Source of the DNA: JAIBCM01 sp041395165
Lineage (GTDB): Bacteria > Verrucomicrobiota > Verrucomicrobiia > JADLBR01 > JAIBCM01
Direction: 5' to 3'
Assembly: GCA_041395165.1 (NCBI GenBank)
Contig: JAWLBA010000002.1
Location: 62,001 to 126,000 of the forward strand
DNA length: 64,000 bases
Positions 17,782-24,914 of this stretch are shown here, in pieces; within the stretch, counting starts at the first letter, position 1; each line of letters opens with the position of its first letter. The notes under the pieces are model-generated. The model did not search any database. It had not been told where the DNA came from and worked only from the letters and a program-made list of their open reading frames with translations. Position numbers and translations under genes: made by a program.

Positions 17782-18772
17782 ATGCAAGAAGAATCAATAC
17801 AATCAATGGGTGGTAAGGCTAGGGCAGAATCTCTTACTTCAGAACAAAGAAGTCAGATAGCTAAAAAAGCGGCTGAGGCTAAATGGAATTTGCCCAAAGC
17901 CATTTTTGGAAATCCAGACAAAAAGCTTAAATTGGGTGACAGGGAATTAGAATGCTATGTCTTAGATGGAGGAAAAGAGTTCTTTCAGGAAGAGGGATGC
18001 AAAAGCACTTGGTCTAGGTCAATCCCATGGTGGTCTTTTAAAGGATTTCTTATCTCAAGAAGCTATTAAAGCTCACATTGAAAATGACTTAGCCATGGAA
18101 CTTTTAAATCCAGTTAGGTTTATAAGACCTGGGCGTGGCGGGAAGCCTGCCATTGCTTATGAAGCCACTATTTTGCCTCGATTATGTGATGCGGTTTTAG
18201 AAGCTAGAAAGCAAAATAAAAACTTAAGCAAGCGCCAATCAGAGGTTGCAGAACAATGTGAAATTATTACAAGAGTTCTGGCTAAAGTTGGTATTATTGC
18301 ACTAGTTGATGAAGTAACGGGTTATCAAGATGTAAGGGATAGACAAGCTCTTCAAAAAATTTTAGACAAATATCTAAATGATGAATGGGCAAAATGGTCG
18401 AGAACTTTTCCAGATGATTATTATAAGGAGTTATTTAGACTTAATGATGTTCCTTATCCTACTGCTAATGGAATAAGACCAAGTTACGTTGGGCATTGGA
18501 CAAACGATATTGTTTATTCTCGCCTAGCTCCAGGTGTTAAAAGTGCCTTGAAAGTTAAAAATCCAAGACTTCAATCTGGAAATAGAGCAAGAAGACACCA
18601 TCAATATTTTACACGTGATTTCGGACATCCAGAATTAAAACAACATCTTTCAAATATTATTTTCTTAATGAAAGTTTGTAAAACCTATGATGAATTCAAA
18701 GAAAAGTTAGATGTCGCTTCACCAAAATTTGGAGATACAATCCCTCTGGCTTTAGAGATGAAATCTATTTAG
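17782..18772 (+). CDS. P63C domain-containing passenger protein (two frameshifts)
   Basis: The start gives MQEESIQSMGGKARAESLTS then EQRSQIAKKAAEAKW, a basic GGKARA/AKKAA motif shared with the small protein at the right end of the element. Adding one A to each of two A4 runs (17973-17976 and 18001-18004) restores CYVLDGGKRVLSGRGMQKAL then GLGQSHGGLLKDFLSQ. The remainder has FIRPGRGGKPAIAYEATILP, and ALVDEVTGYQDVRDRQALQK with ILDKYLNDEWAKWSRTFPDD, which is the P63C domain named after protein p63 of Myxococcus phage Mx8. Function of that domain is not established. Repaired length is about 330 residues. The end overlaps the next gene by eight bases tail to tail. Confidence 0.8.
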
Positions 18773-18968
18773 ATTTTTTAGCCCATCTTTTCAACGCAGC
18801 TTTCCTGGCTATTTCTTTACGTTTGGCTGCACTTAATTTAGCAGCTCTAGCCTTTCCGCCCTTTAATCCACCTAATCTACCCAATGCCACGGCAGCAGGG
18901 TTTTTAGGTTTTTCTGAAGTGGCTGATTGAACAACTGAAAATGCTATCTGGTTAATATCTCTAGGCAT
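18765..18968 (-). CDS. Small basic GGKARA/ARKAA protein, transposon passenger
   Basis: The ATG at 18968 gives MPRDINQIAFSVVQSATSEK, the usual start of this small family; an upstream in-frame start at 18977 adds three residues. The second half is very basic: ALGRLGGLKGGKARAAKLSA then KRKEIARKAALKRWAKKSK. Proteins of about 60-70 residues with this GRLGGxKGGKARA...ARKAAxxRW pattern are common in bacterial accessory DNA, without an assigned function; nucleic-acid binding is a reasonable guess from the charge. The P63C protein N-terminus carries a similar segment, hinting at a shared ligand. It lies 45 bp inside the right terminal repeat. Confidence 0.65.
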   Translation of the reverse strand: MPRDINQIAFSVVQSATSEKPKNPAAVALGRLGGLKGGKARAAKLSAAKRKEIARKAALKRWAKKSK

Positions 18969-19013
18969 ACCCACCAATATACATGCCTAAGCGCTCAAGA
19001 AAAGTATTTTCAA

Positions 19014-19033
19014 TTTCAAACTATACCACTACC
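19014..19033 (-). repeat. Right terminal inverted repeat (20 bp)
   Basis: The + strand sequence tttcaaactataccactacc is the exact reverse complement of 16589-16608 and marks the right end of the transposon. Confidence 0.88.
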
Positions 19034-19041
19034 AGGGTTGT
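19034..19041 (+). repeat. Target-site duplication, right copy (agggttgt)
   Basis: Identical in sequence and orientation to 16581-16588, directly outside the right terminal inverted repeat. Confidence 0.8.
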
Positions 19042-19396
19042 TAATGATGAGCAAAAGTTGTTTTCCTGCTACTTATCTGTCAGGGGACGTTTGCTTTATA
19101 AAGAAGCCTCTTTCGAAAAGAAAAATGGTTTAAAACTCTATTTTTTACATAGATTTATAAAAACTTAAGCATTTTAAAACAAATATCTTAATTTACTTAA
19201 AAGACAAAATTGTTTATTTACTATACCAAAGGTATAAATTTCAAGGCTACCCGCTAATCACACGAATCGTTTGAATTTTTTTACCTGTACCATTTTTGCA
19301 GCTATCAGCCATCAATGTTCAACTGCCAGCCCTTGCTTGTTTTCTGGTTAAAGGTTAATTTTTTTCGTTGGGAAAACAGGGAATTCGTTTAGAAAT
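19042..19396. other. Intergenic stretch with a possible coding remnant
   Basis: This 355-bp stretch lies between the transposon end and the next membrane-protein gene. No convincing gene is present. On the minus strand around 19254-19310 a short frame reads ADSCKNGTGKKIQTIRVISG and stops, preceded in another frame by LTFNQKTSKGWQLNIDG. This may be the tail of a decayed gene that began upstream of the insertion, but it is too short to identify. The remainder is AT-rich. Confidence 0.4.
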
Positions 19397-19612
19397 GTGA
19401 GGATGCAAAAAATTTTGTTTGTATTGCAATTTTTAGGAGGACTTTTTACGGAGGCAGTAGAGAAAAGAGCGGGTACGGGACTTTTTAAAATGGGTAAAGG
19501 TTTGGAGAGGTTAATGGCTCAACGCTTGGAGTTTTTGCATCAAAGTTTTAGTTGGATGAGTATTGGGGTTGCTTTGTTGGGTTTGATAGGGTTGGCTTTG
19601 GTTTATTTTTGA
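19397..19612 (+). CDS. Small membrane protein, possibly NuoL C-terminal-like
   Basis: A 71-residue protein with an amphipathic first half (KILFVLQFLGGLFTEAVEKR, then GLFKMGKGLERLMAQRLEFL) and one clear C-terminal TM helix (WMSIGVALLGLIGLALVYF). The start could be GTG at 19397 or ATG at 19403. The layout, a helix with charged residues followed by a terminal TM, resembles the C-terminal lateral-helix end of NuoL-type subunits, and the next two genes look like divergent NuoL/NuoN proteins. That comparison is inference. It lies three bases before the next gene and is probably co-translated with it. Confidence 0.5.
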   Translation: MRMQKILFVLQFLGGLFTEAVEKRAGTGLFKMGKGLERLMAQRLEFLHQSFSWMSIGVALLGLIGLALVYF

Positions 19613-19615
19613 GTT

Positions 19616-20425
19616 ATGTGGACATTAATCCGGGAACAGTTAGCGATGAATGGGCGGGTAGATGAAATGCCATTTTTGTTGGGCCTGGGTTTGGGAACGA
19701 TGATTTTATTTTTTTCTTTCTTTTTTGGTCTGAAAAAAAATGAGTTTTATATTTGGTCTTGTTTGAAAGTGTTAGCGCTTCTTTTGAGTTTGATTGCACG
19801 GAGTGATTTGGTTTCTTTAGCAGCTTGGGTGTTTGCTGGAATTTTGAGTTGGGTGTTGGCTATGCGATTTTATTATTTTTTCCCAGCGAGTTGGTTGGTG
19901 GTTTTGGGTTATCAACTTTTACGATTTCAGCCGATGTTTTCAATGTATGCTCCGTCCGGGTTTTGTGTCGGCTTGGGATCACTTTTTTGGTTTTACGGTG
20001 GAGTCAAAGCGGTAAGTGGTCGAACGATTCGGCAGGTTTGTCAGGGGTGGGTGCTGGGCCAGTTAGGATTTTTTATTTTGGTGAGCGCTAAGGAGTTTCA
20101 CGTTAATTTGTTTTATGAATCGGTTGTTTTGGGATTGTTGGGTGGCGTGCTTGCTAATGCGTTGGCTCGAACGGCGCAATGTTTTGAATCGATTTTTTTA
20201 AGTGAATGGGAAGGGAAACGAAGCAGGAGCAAAGAGTTTGGATTTTTCATAAGCGCGGGGGGATTGTCTGTTGCATTTATTTATGGAGGATTTGTTTTTG
20301 GGCAAAGTTTGGGCGCGATCGTTGGTTTGGGTTTTTTATTGGGTTGGCTGTTTTTGATTTTGAGTTATTGGCGTGTGGGTCAGCATTTATTTGTTAAGCG
20401 ATCGCTGCGATTGGAGACGGTATGA
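19616..20425 (+). CDS. Polytopic membrane protein, divergent NuoL/M-like candidate
   Basis: The 269-residue protein has about seven or eight TM helices (for example FLLGLGLGTMILFFSFFFGL and LGFLLGWLFLILSYW). The stretch around residues 138-175, RTIRQVCQGWVLGQLGFFIL followed by YESVVLGLLGGVLANAL, lines up by eye with the core of antiporter-type Complex I subunits; compare DIKRILAYSTLSQLGLMVMA and HAFFKALLFLGAGSVIHAL in the NuoL of this window. The conserved Lys, His and Glu of true antiporter subunits are largely missing. At 269 residues it is about half length. It overlaps the next gene by four bases. Homology is tentative. Confidence 0.5.
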   Translation: MWTLIREQLAMNGRVDEMPFLLGLGLGTMILFFSFFFGLKKNEFYIWSCLKVLALLLSLIARSDLVSLAAWVFAGILSWVLAMRFYYFFPASWLVVLGYQLLRFQPMFSMYAPSGFCVGLGSLFWFYGGVKAVSGRTIRQVCQGWVLGQLGFFILVSAKEFHVNLFYESVVLGLLGGVLANALARTAQCFESIFLSEWEGKRSRSKEFGFFISAGGLSVAFIYGGFVFGQSLGAIVGLGFLLGWLFLILSYWRVGQHLFVKRSLRLETV

Positions 20426-21615
20426 TTTCGGCGCTTTTGCTTTTATTGGGAACTCTTGTTGTTGGCGGCTACGATTATCGTTATCGAGCAACTTTGTTGA
20501 AACGCGAACGCAATCGATGGCTCGGGCGATGGGTTGCTGGTTTATTTGTTTTAGTTGCGGGTTGGGAATGGTTTTACGCTTATCGCGTTGGTGAGGAAGC
20601 CGCTTGGGCAAGAGGTTGTTTGGCATTCTTGGGTGCGGGGGCCGCTTTTTTTGCAAAGGATGCGCGTTTAGGTAAGCGAGGAGCTATTTTTTATGGGAAG
20701 TTGGTGACGAGTTTTTTGGGTTTTTCGGTGGCTTTGACTCTTACTTGGTTTGGTAAATATCCTTGGATCTTATTTTTAGGTTGGGAGTTGGGCTGGTTTT
20801 GGCTGATTCGTTTGATTGGGTTTCATCATAAGATTTCTGAAAATCGTTTCTTTAGAAAAGTAATGCATGCGCTTGGTTTTTTAACGACTTTGTGTTTGGG
20901 ATTGGGACTTTATGGTATTGTTACGGGATGGCATCAAAAGTTTGCCATTTTTTGTTTTTTGATCGGGTGGGGATTTCGTTTGGGAATCGTCCCTTTTTAT
21001 TTTTGGGGATTTCGCGCAGTGAGCATTTCGCCGGTGGGCATTGTCTTAACTTCAATGGCTTTCTTTGCACAAGCTTTTTTGGGAGGAACGGTGCTGAGGG
21101 ATTATATGATTCCAATTCAGTTTGATGAGAGTATGGCGGATTTATGGATTGCTTTGCGGCAGGGACTTTTATTTTTAAGTGGAATTAATTTGGTTGCAGC
21201 AACCATTCTTTTGTTTTGGCAACGGAGTTTTCGGCAATGGCTATTTTTTCTTTATTTGTTTGAATGTGGTTGGTTTTTGTTTTTAGTTTCGCAACAGCAA
21301 TGGGGCAACGCTGTTTTTTATTGCTTCCTGTTAGCAGTCATGAATTTGGGATTGTGGGGGGGGGTGCTAAAGGTTGGGCAACAGAACGAGGGGTCTGATG
21401 CGATCATTCATTTTGTGGGGTTGGTGGATCGTAATAAAATTTTGGGTATGGGATTGTGTTTATTGTTAACAGTTTTTGTTTCTTTAGTGGCGGCGCAAAG
21501 TTTTATTTTTTTGTTTGGGACAAGGTGGCAACAAGCAGTGGCAGTAATCGCACTTTTTGGTTTAGCGGCTATTTTTCAGATGTTAAAAAAGATAGTGGGT
21601 CAATCGTCTACTTAG
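20422..21615 (+). CDS. Polytopic membrane protein, divergent NuoN-like candidate
   Basis: The 397-residue protein has about 11-12 predicted TM helices. Residues near 180-195 (GWGFRLGIVPFYFWGFRAVS) resemble the NuoN segment with KLAVVPFHFWxPD, and near 330-355 VGLVDRNKILGMGLCLLLTV then FVSLVAAQSFIFLFG resembles the NuoN GL..R.P.lA..L.lFLlSLaGiPP..GF.GK segment, but PPxxGF has become AAQSFIF. So it looks like a NuoN-type subunit that has lost key residues, or a remote relative used in another complex. The start overlaps the preceding stop (ATGA). It converges with the TauE gene, overlapping by eight bases. Confidence 0.5.
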   Translation: MISALLLLLGTLVVGGYDYRYRATLLKRERNRWLGRWVAGLFVLVAGWEWFYAYRVGEEAAWARGCLAFLGAGAAFFAKDARLGKRGAIFYGKLVTSFLGFSVALTLTWFGKYPWILFLGWELGWFWLIRLIGFHHKISENRFFRKVMHALGFLTTLCLGLGLYGIVTGWHQKFAIFCFLIGWGFRLGIVPFYFWGFRAVSISPVGIVLTSMAFFAQAFLGGTVLRDYMIPIQFDESMADLWIALRQGLLFLSGINLVAATILLFWQRSFRQWLFFLYLFECGWFLFLVSQQQWGNAVFYCFLLAVMNLGLWGGVLKVGQQNEGSDAIIHFVGLVDRNKILGMGLCLLLTVFVSLVAAQSFIFLFGTRWQQAVAVIALFGLAAIFQMLKKIVGQSST

Positions 21616-21964
21616 ACCAAAGTCGCCACGCAGCGTAAACGAGAAAAACAGAAAAAGCGCGTTTGGCATAAAGAGCGGGCACTTTTTGAATAAGCAACGC
21701 ACCAAGAATTGCGCCGATGATGCCTGCGATGCAGCAAGCCGAAAAAATTTTCCAATCGATTTTTCCCAAAGTAAAATTGGTAAGCGTGCCAGCGAGTGAA
21801 ATAGGAATGATAAGCGCTAGCGAGGTGCCTACCGCCACGTGATAAGGCACTTGAAAAAGAAGAATTAAAATGGGAACAATAATTGCGCCGCCGCCGATGC
21901 CAAAACAGCCACTGGCAAATCCGGCAACGAGTCCTAATAGAGCATAACCAATAAAAGGTGACAT
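21608..21964 (-). CDS. TauE/SafE-family half-size membrane transporter
   Basis: A protein of about 118 residues with four TM helices. It begins MSPFIGYALLGLVAGFASGC, then FGIGGGAIIVPILI, the TauE/SafE signature (GxxGGGxGxGGGxxxVP type), and continues PYHVAVGTSLALIIPISLAG. TauE/SafE proteins export sulfite or other organosulfur anions; half-size versions of about 120 residues probably dimerise. The ATG at 21964 has GGAGAC ten bases upstream and overlaps the end of queD; an earlier in-frame start at 21982 is less likely. Substrate is not predictable. It ends the leftward luxE-luxC-queD-tauE run. Confidence 0.85.
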   Translation of the reverse strand: MSPFIGYALLGLVAGFASGCFGIGGGAIIVPILILLFQVPYHVAVGTSLALIIPISLAGTLTNFTLGKIDWKIFSACCIAGIIGAILGALLIQKVPALYAKRAFSVFLVYAAWRLWSK

Positions 21965-21971
21965 AATAAAA

Positions 21972-22334
21972 TTAGTCTCCACGATAAATGCACCATGCGC
22001 GAGGTGTTTCTTGCAATTTAATTTCGCTAAGGCCAGGGAGTTGAGGTTGAAGTTTTTCCCAGAACCATTTGACGATGGTTTCTAGTGTGGGATTTTCCAA
22101 GCCAGGGATATCATTCAAATAGGCGTGATCCAATTTTTCAAGAAGTGGCTCCATGGCCTGGCTGATTTTGGCGTGGTCGTAAAGAAGATGAGTTTTGGGA
22201 TCAACTTCGCCCGTGACAGAAATTTCTACGGTGAAACTGTGACCATGCAATTTTTGGCATTTGTGATCGCCAGGAAAATTAGGCAAAGATTGTGCCGCTT
22301 CAAAATCAAATTTTTTAACCAACGTGATTTTCAT
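21972..22334 (-). CDS. queD: 6-carboxy-5,6,7,8-tetrahydropterin synthase (QueD family)
   Basis: QueD converts dihydroneopterin triphosphate to carboxytetrahydropterin, the first committed step to queuosine. The 120-residue protein has the catalytic Cys and zinc His cluster in DHKCQKLHGHSFTVEISVTG, a conserved LYDHAKISQAMEPLLEKLDH, and NPTLETIVKWFWEKLQPQLP with the catalytic Glu region; it ends KLQETPRAWCIYRGD. The ATG at 22334 is preferred over an in-frame TTG one codon upstream. It follows luxC by 29 bases and overlaps tauE. Other queuosine genes (queC, queE, queF) are not in the window. Confidence 0.9.
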   Translation of the reverse strand: MKITLVKKFDFEAAQSLPNFPGDHKCQKLHGHSFTVEISVTGEVDPKTHLLYDHAKISQAMEPLLEKLDHAYLNDIPGLENPTLETIVKWFWEKLQPQLPGLSEIKLQETPRAWCIYRGD

Positions 22335-22363
22335 CAAAGGAAGGCTTTACCATAAATTCGGTT

Positions 22364-23419
22364 TCATTCAATCGTTTCCCATGTGACCAGCTCACTGAGC
22401 GTGCCAAAGCCATCTTGTTTCCAGAAAAGGGAGGGAAATTGCATTTGGCCGATAGGGCAAAATCGGGCAGCGCCGCAATCGAAAGGTTTAACGCGTGACA
22501 TGCTAACGGTGGAAAGGTGGGGACGGATAGGAGCTAAAAGTTTTGTGACGTGCGCTAGATTTCGTGCGGGTTTGAGATGGAGCACGCGGTGGAGACAAGA
22601 GGTTTTGAAAGTGGAATTTTTTTCAACGATCAGCGTTATGTTCAAATCATCAGTCGGGGTGAAAACTTTATTTTTATGCAAAAGCGCTTCCTGACGTGCG
22701 AGGTAAATCTGTGCTTTTTGTTGCGAGGTTAGAGGAGGGAGAGACAATTTTTTGAAACTTTTTTTAATGGCTTGAGAAAGCAAGCAAGCCAGTTGATCGA
22801 CATTGCCCAACACATAAAAAAGATGAGGTGATAAGCAGCCTTCTTGGTTGTAAGTGAGAAAGTCGGTGACAACTTTTTGTGCGGTTGAAGGATTGATATC
22901 TTGAGAAAAAATAATGCCGCAGCTGAGCTTGTGGCCATAACCCAAAAAACGTTTTTTCTTTTTTTCTCCTATAACGCGTTTGCGAAAGGTTTCTAGAGTG
23001 GAATCATTGCCGTAAACAATAACCGCATCGGCTTTCTGAATTGTGGCATCGGAAATGGTTTGAATAAAATGTAAGTGTTGGACAAAACGATTTTTAAGAA
23101 AAAGTTGTGCAATTTTTTTAATTTCTTGTTGATAGGGGGATGTGGGAGGTTTGAGATAAACGGTTTTGACATTTAACAAGGTCAGGCGCGTGAAAATTTG
23201 CCAAACCGCAACGGACAAGTTGCCGGCGCAAATCAGTAACACAGTTTTTGGCGCGTGAGCGCGAAGTTTAACCTGTTTGTTTATGCGACACGGCTTGGAC
23301 AAAATATCGGCGTGACCCAATTCTAGTTTGATGAGTTGGGATAGAGTTTTTTCGTTGGCATCGGGCCAGACACGATGTTGATTAAGAAATTTGGCTAATC
23401 TTTTTAATAGAGGTTTCAT
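22364..23419 (-). CDS. luxC: LuxC-type acyl-CoA/fatty acid reductase
   Basis: The 351-residue protein belongs to the LuxC branch of the aldehyde dehydrogenase superfamily, which reduces acyl-CoA or an enzyme-bound acyl group to the aldehyde. Seen motifs are LLICAGNLSVAVWQIFTRLT (nucleotide-binding part), VIVYGNDSTLETFRK, GYGHKLSCGIIF, and the acyl-accepting Cys in YNQEGCLSPHLFYV. The ATG at 23419 follows GGAGG in the end of luxE and overlaps its stop. It is somewhat shorter than Photobacterium LuxC (about 480). Partner luxE is directly upstream. No luciferase (luxAB) or thioesterase (luxD) is present, so light production is not implied. Confidence 0.85.
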   Translation of the reverse strand: MKPLLKRLAKFLNQHRVWPDANEKTLSQLIKLELGHADILSKPCRINKQVKLRAHAPKTVLLICAGNLSVAVWQIFTRLTLLNVKTVYLKPPTSPYQQEIKKIAQLFLKNRFVQHLHFIQTISDATIQKADAVIVYGNDSTLETFRKRVIGEKKKKRFLGYGHKLSCGIIFSQDINPSTAQKVVTDFLTYNQEGCLSPHLFYVLGNVDQLACLLSQAIKKSFKKLSLPPLTSQQKAQIYLARQEALLHKNKVFTPTDDLNITLIVEKNSTFKTSCLHRVLHLKPARNLAHVTKLLAPIRPHLSTVSMSRVKPFDCGAARFCPIGQMQFPSLFWKQDGFGTLSELVTWETIE

Positions 23420-24465
23420 GTTAATAAATCCTCCGCAGTGAGAGAGCATCCCCGTATTTCGGGGGAAGTGCGACCGAGTAATTCAAGTCGGTTGCCGTGT
23501 TGGATGCCTAAATCTTCGGTTTGAATAGCAAGACAACTTTGCACATTGGCGAGATCGATTAATTCGATAATTCCCGGATTGCCGGGAGACGCGAGTTGTT
23601 GGGTTTCAGGATTTAAAATGCGAAAGCGCATCCAAGGTGGGAATTGATGATAACCCGTAGCGCCGCACGCGTAAGCCTGGGAAAAAAGTTCAGTCATGCC
23701 ATATTCATTATAGACGGCTTTGTCTGGCACTTGAAATTGTTTGCGAAGCGCTTGGTAAAAGTCTTTTTTACTCATTTCGCGCGTTTTGCCTTTGAATCCG
23801 CCAGTTTCCATAATTACCGAGCTTTTCGGGAGAGGAAATTTTTTATCTAATAAAGAAGCAAAAGCAAAAGCTGTGCCCGCAAGAAAAATGGGCGTTTGCG
23901 ATGTTTTCACGATTTTGCTAAGTGTTGCGATATCAAGATGGTTTTGTGAGATGAGAAAACGACTGGAAGATGTGCCAAAAGTGCGTTTCCAATTTTGAAA
24001 CATATAAGAAAGTGACGAGTGATTTGCTTCTTGAGGCGATTCCTTCAAGAACAGAAACAGAATTTTCTTTTTTAGATCAAAATGTTTTTGAAACGTGAAA
24101 CGAAAACCGGTTGCAGAAGCGAGATGGTAAAGAGCTAAATCTTTGAAATAATTTTTACCCTTTCGTGCTGAAGTGGTGCCGCTGGTTTCAAAATAATTTT
24201 TTGCTTCGGGTTTAGGAAAAGCGGTCAGCCAAGTTTTAGCCTGTTTGAATGAAGTCTGGGGTATGGCCGGAATTTGGTGCCAGTGAGTAACTGTGTGTGG
24301 GGTTTGATTCAATTGCCGGCAATATTTGCGATAGCCAGGATTATGATGATAATGGAAATGAAAAAGTTCCAACGCCAAATTATCAAACAGCAAGGAATTT
24401 GCAGCATTCGCTGAGCGAATGAATAATCTTACTTTTTGAGTCAAGGTTTGGAGAGTGGCAGGCAT
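23416..24465 (-). CDS. luxE: LuxE-type acyl-protein synthetase
   Basis: The 349-residue protein is an adenylate-forming acyl-protein synthetase of the LuxE family. LuxE activates a fatty acid as acyl-AMP, holds it on a C-terminal Cys and hands it to LuxC. Seen are NYFETSGTTSARKGKNYF (phosphate-binding loop SGTTS), VIMETGGFKGKTREMSKKDF and YNEYGMTELFSQAYACG (the YGMTE adenylate motif), then IQTEDLGIQHGNRLELLGR. The stop overlaps the luxC start by four bases, so the two are translationally coupled. The divergent spacer to the Tat-signal gene is about 100 bp. The acyl chain and fate of the aldehyde are unknown. Confidence 0.85.
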   Translation of the reverse strand: MPATLQTLTQKVRLFIRSANAANSLLFDNLALELFHFHYHHNPGYRKYCRQLNQTPHTVTHWHQIPAIPQTSFKQAKTWLTAFPKPEAKNYFETSGTTSARKGKNYFKDLALYHLASATGFRFTFQKHFDLKKKILFLFLKESPQEANHSSLSYMFQNWKRTFGTSSSRFLISQNHLDIATLSKIVKTSQTPIFLAGTAFAFASLLDKKFPLPKSSVIMETGGFKGKTREMSKKDFYQALRKQFQVPDKAVYNEYGMTELFSQAYACGATGYHQFPPWMRFRILNPETQQLASPGNPGIIELIDLANVQSCLAIQTEDLGIQHGNRLELLGRTSPEIRGCSLTAEDLLT

Positions 24466-24528
24466 GCTATAAAGTTAATTTGACGCGATGATCCGTTATT
24501 CGTCAACTAACAGATTATTAAATCCTTA

Positions 24529-24557
24529 TTGACTTTTAAATCAATTCCCGAAAAATA
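24529..24557 (+). promoter_or_regulatory. Possible sigma70 promoter for the Tat-signal gene
   Basis: TTGACT at 24529-24534 and aaaata at 24552-24557 are 17 bases apart. The -35 box is good and the -10 weak. A start about seven bases later would fall at the first codon (24567), which would make the transcript nearly leaderless and fits the lack of a ribosome binding site. Confidence 0.35.
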
Positions 24558-24566
24558 AACCCTATC

Positions 24567-24874
24567 TTGCAACAAAATTTTTCCAGAAGAGATTTTCTTG
24601 CGTTATGTGGCGGTGCTTCAATAGCTGCTTTGCCGATTTTTGGATCATTTTTCTCAGTTGAGAAAGCCTCCATTCGCATTCGTCCAATCAACGAACAATT
24701 AGCATCGGCGTCATTTAAGAAATTTTGTGAGAAAGCGCGTTTTAGGAGTTTGGAAGAGGCGGTGAAAAGCGTTAGAAATCGAGAAGCTTTTGTGGTTTAC
24801 CAAGAATCTGAAAAAGCGAAAAGAATTTGGGGTCCTTATGGCAGGCCCGATGCCAATGCCTTAGACCCCTGTAA
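24567..24874 (+). CDS. Small Tat-exported protein of unknown function
   Basis: The TTG at 24567 gives MQQNFSRRDFLALCGGASIA, a twin-arginine signal with the SRRDFL motif and a hydrophobic stretch through ALPIFGSFF. The mature part of about 70 residues (KKFCEKARFRSLEEAVKSVR, then VYQESEKAKRIWGPYGRPDA) has no recognised domain and no obvious cofactor motif. In the raw frame the gene reads through a terminator to 24902; one extra C in the C4 run at 24866-24869 gives LDPL and a stop at 24872-24874, just before the terminator, which is far more sensible. Tat export implies folding before secretion. Confidence 0.6.
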
Positions 24875-24878
24875 AAAC

Positions 24879-24909
24879 AGCTCAGGAGTTAAACGCTCCT
24901 GAGCTTTTT
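24879..24909 (+). terminator. Rho-independent terminator
   Basis: A ten-base perfect stem agctcaggag / ctcctgagct with a seven-base loop is followed by a run of five T. It lies five bases after the corrected stop of the Tat-signal gene and six bases before the next ATG, so it separates that gene from the downstream operon or allows partial read-through. Confidence 0.88.
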
Positions 24910-24914
24910 AATTT

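Larger units (their letters stand above)
16589..19033. mobile_element. IS1-family-like transposon with passenger genes (2445 bp)
   Basis: The boundaries are defined by a 20-bp perfect inverted repeat, ggtagtggtatagtttgaaa at 16589-16608 and its exact complement at 19014-19033, flanked by the direct repeat agggttgt (16581-16588 and 19034-19041). Inside are a transposase (leftward, about 273 residues), a small frameshifted protein gene at the left end, a P63C-domain gene (rightward) and a small basic protein gene at the right end. Typical IS1-family elements carry little more than the transposase, so three passengers make this unusual. Ends beginning GGT, the 8-bp duplication and the DDE-type transposase agree with the IS1 family. 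The intact ends and identical duplication suggest a fairly recent insertion, upstream of the broken secreted gene. Confidence 0.85.

Noticed and set aside
18983..19168. 61-codon frame starting MPKRSRKVFS on the + strand
   Set aside because: It runs across the right terminal repeat and target duplication of the transposon into host DNA, so it cannot be an old gene; composition shows no domain.
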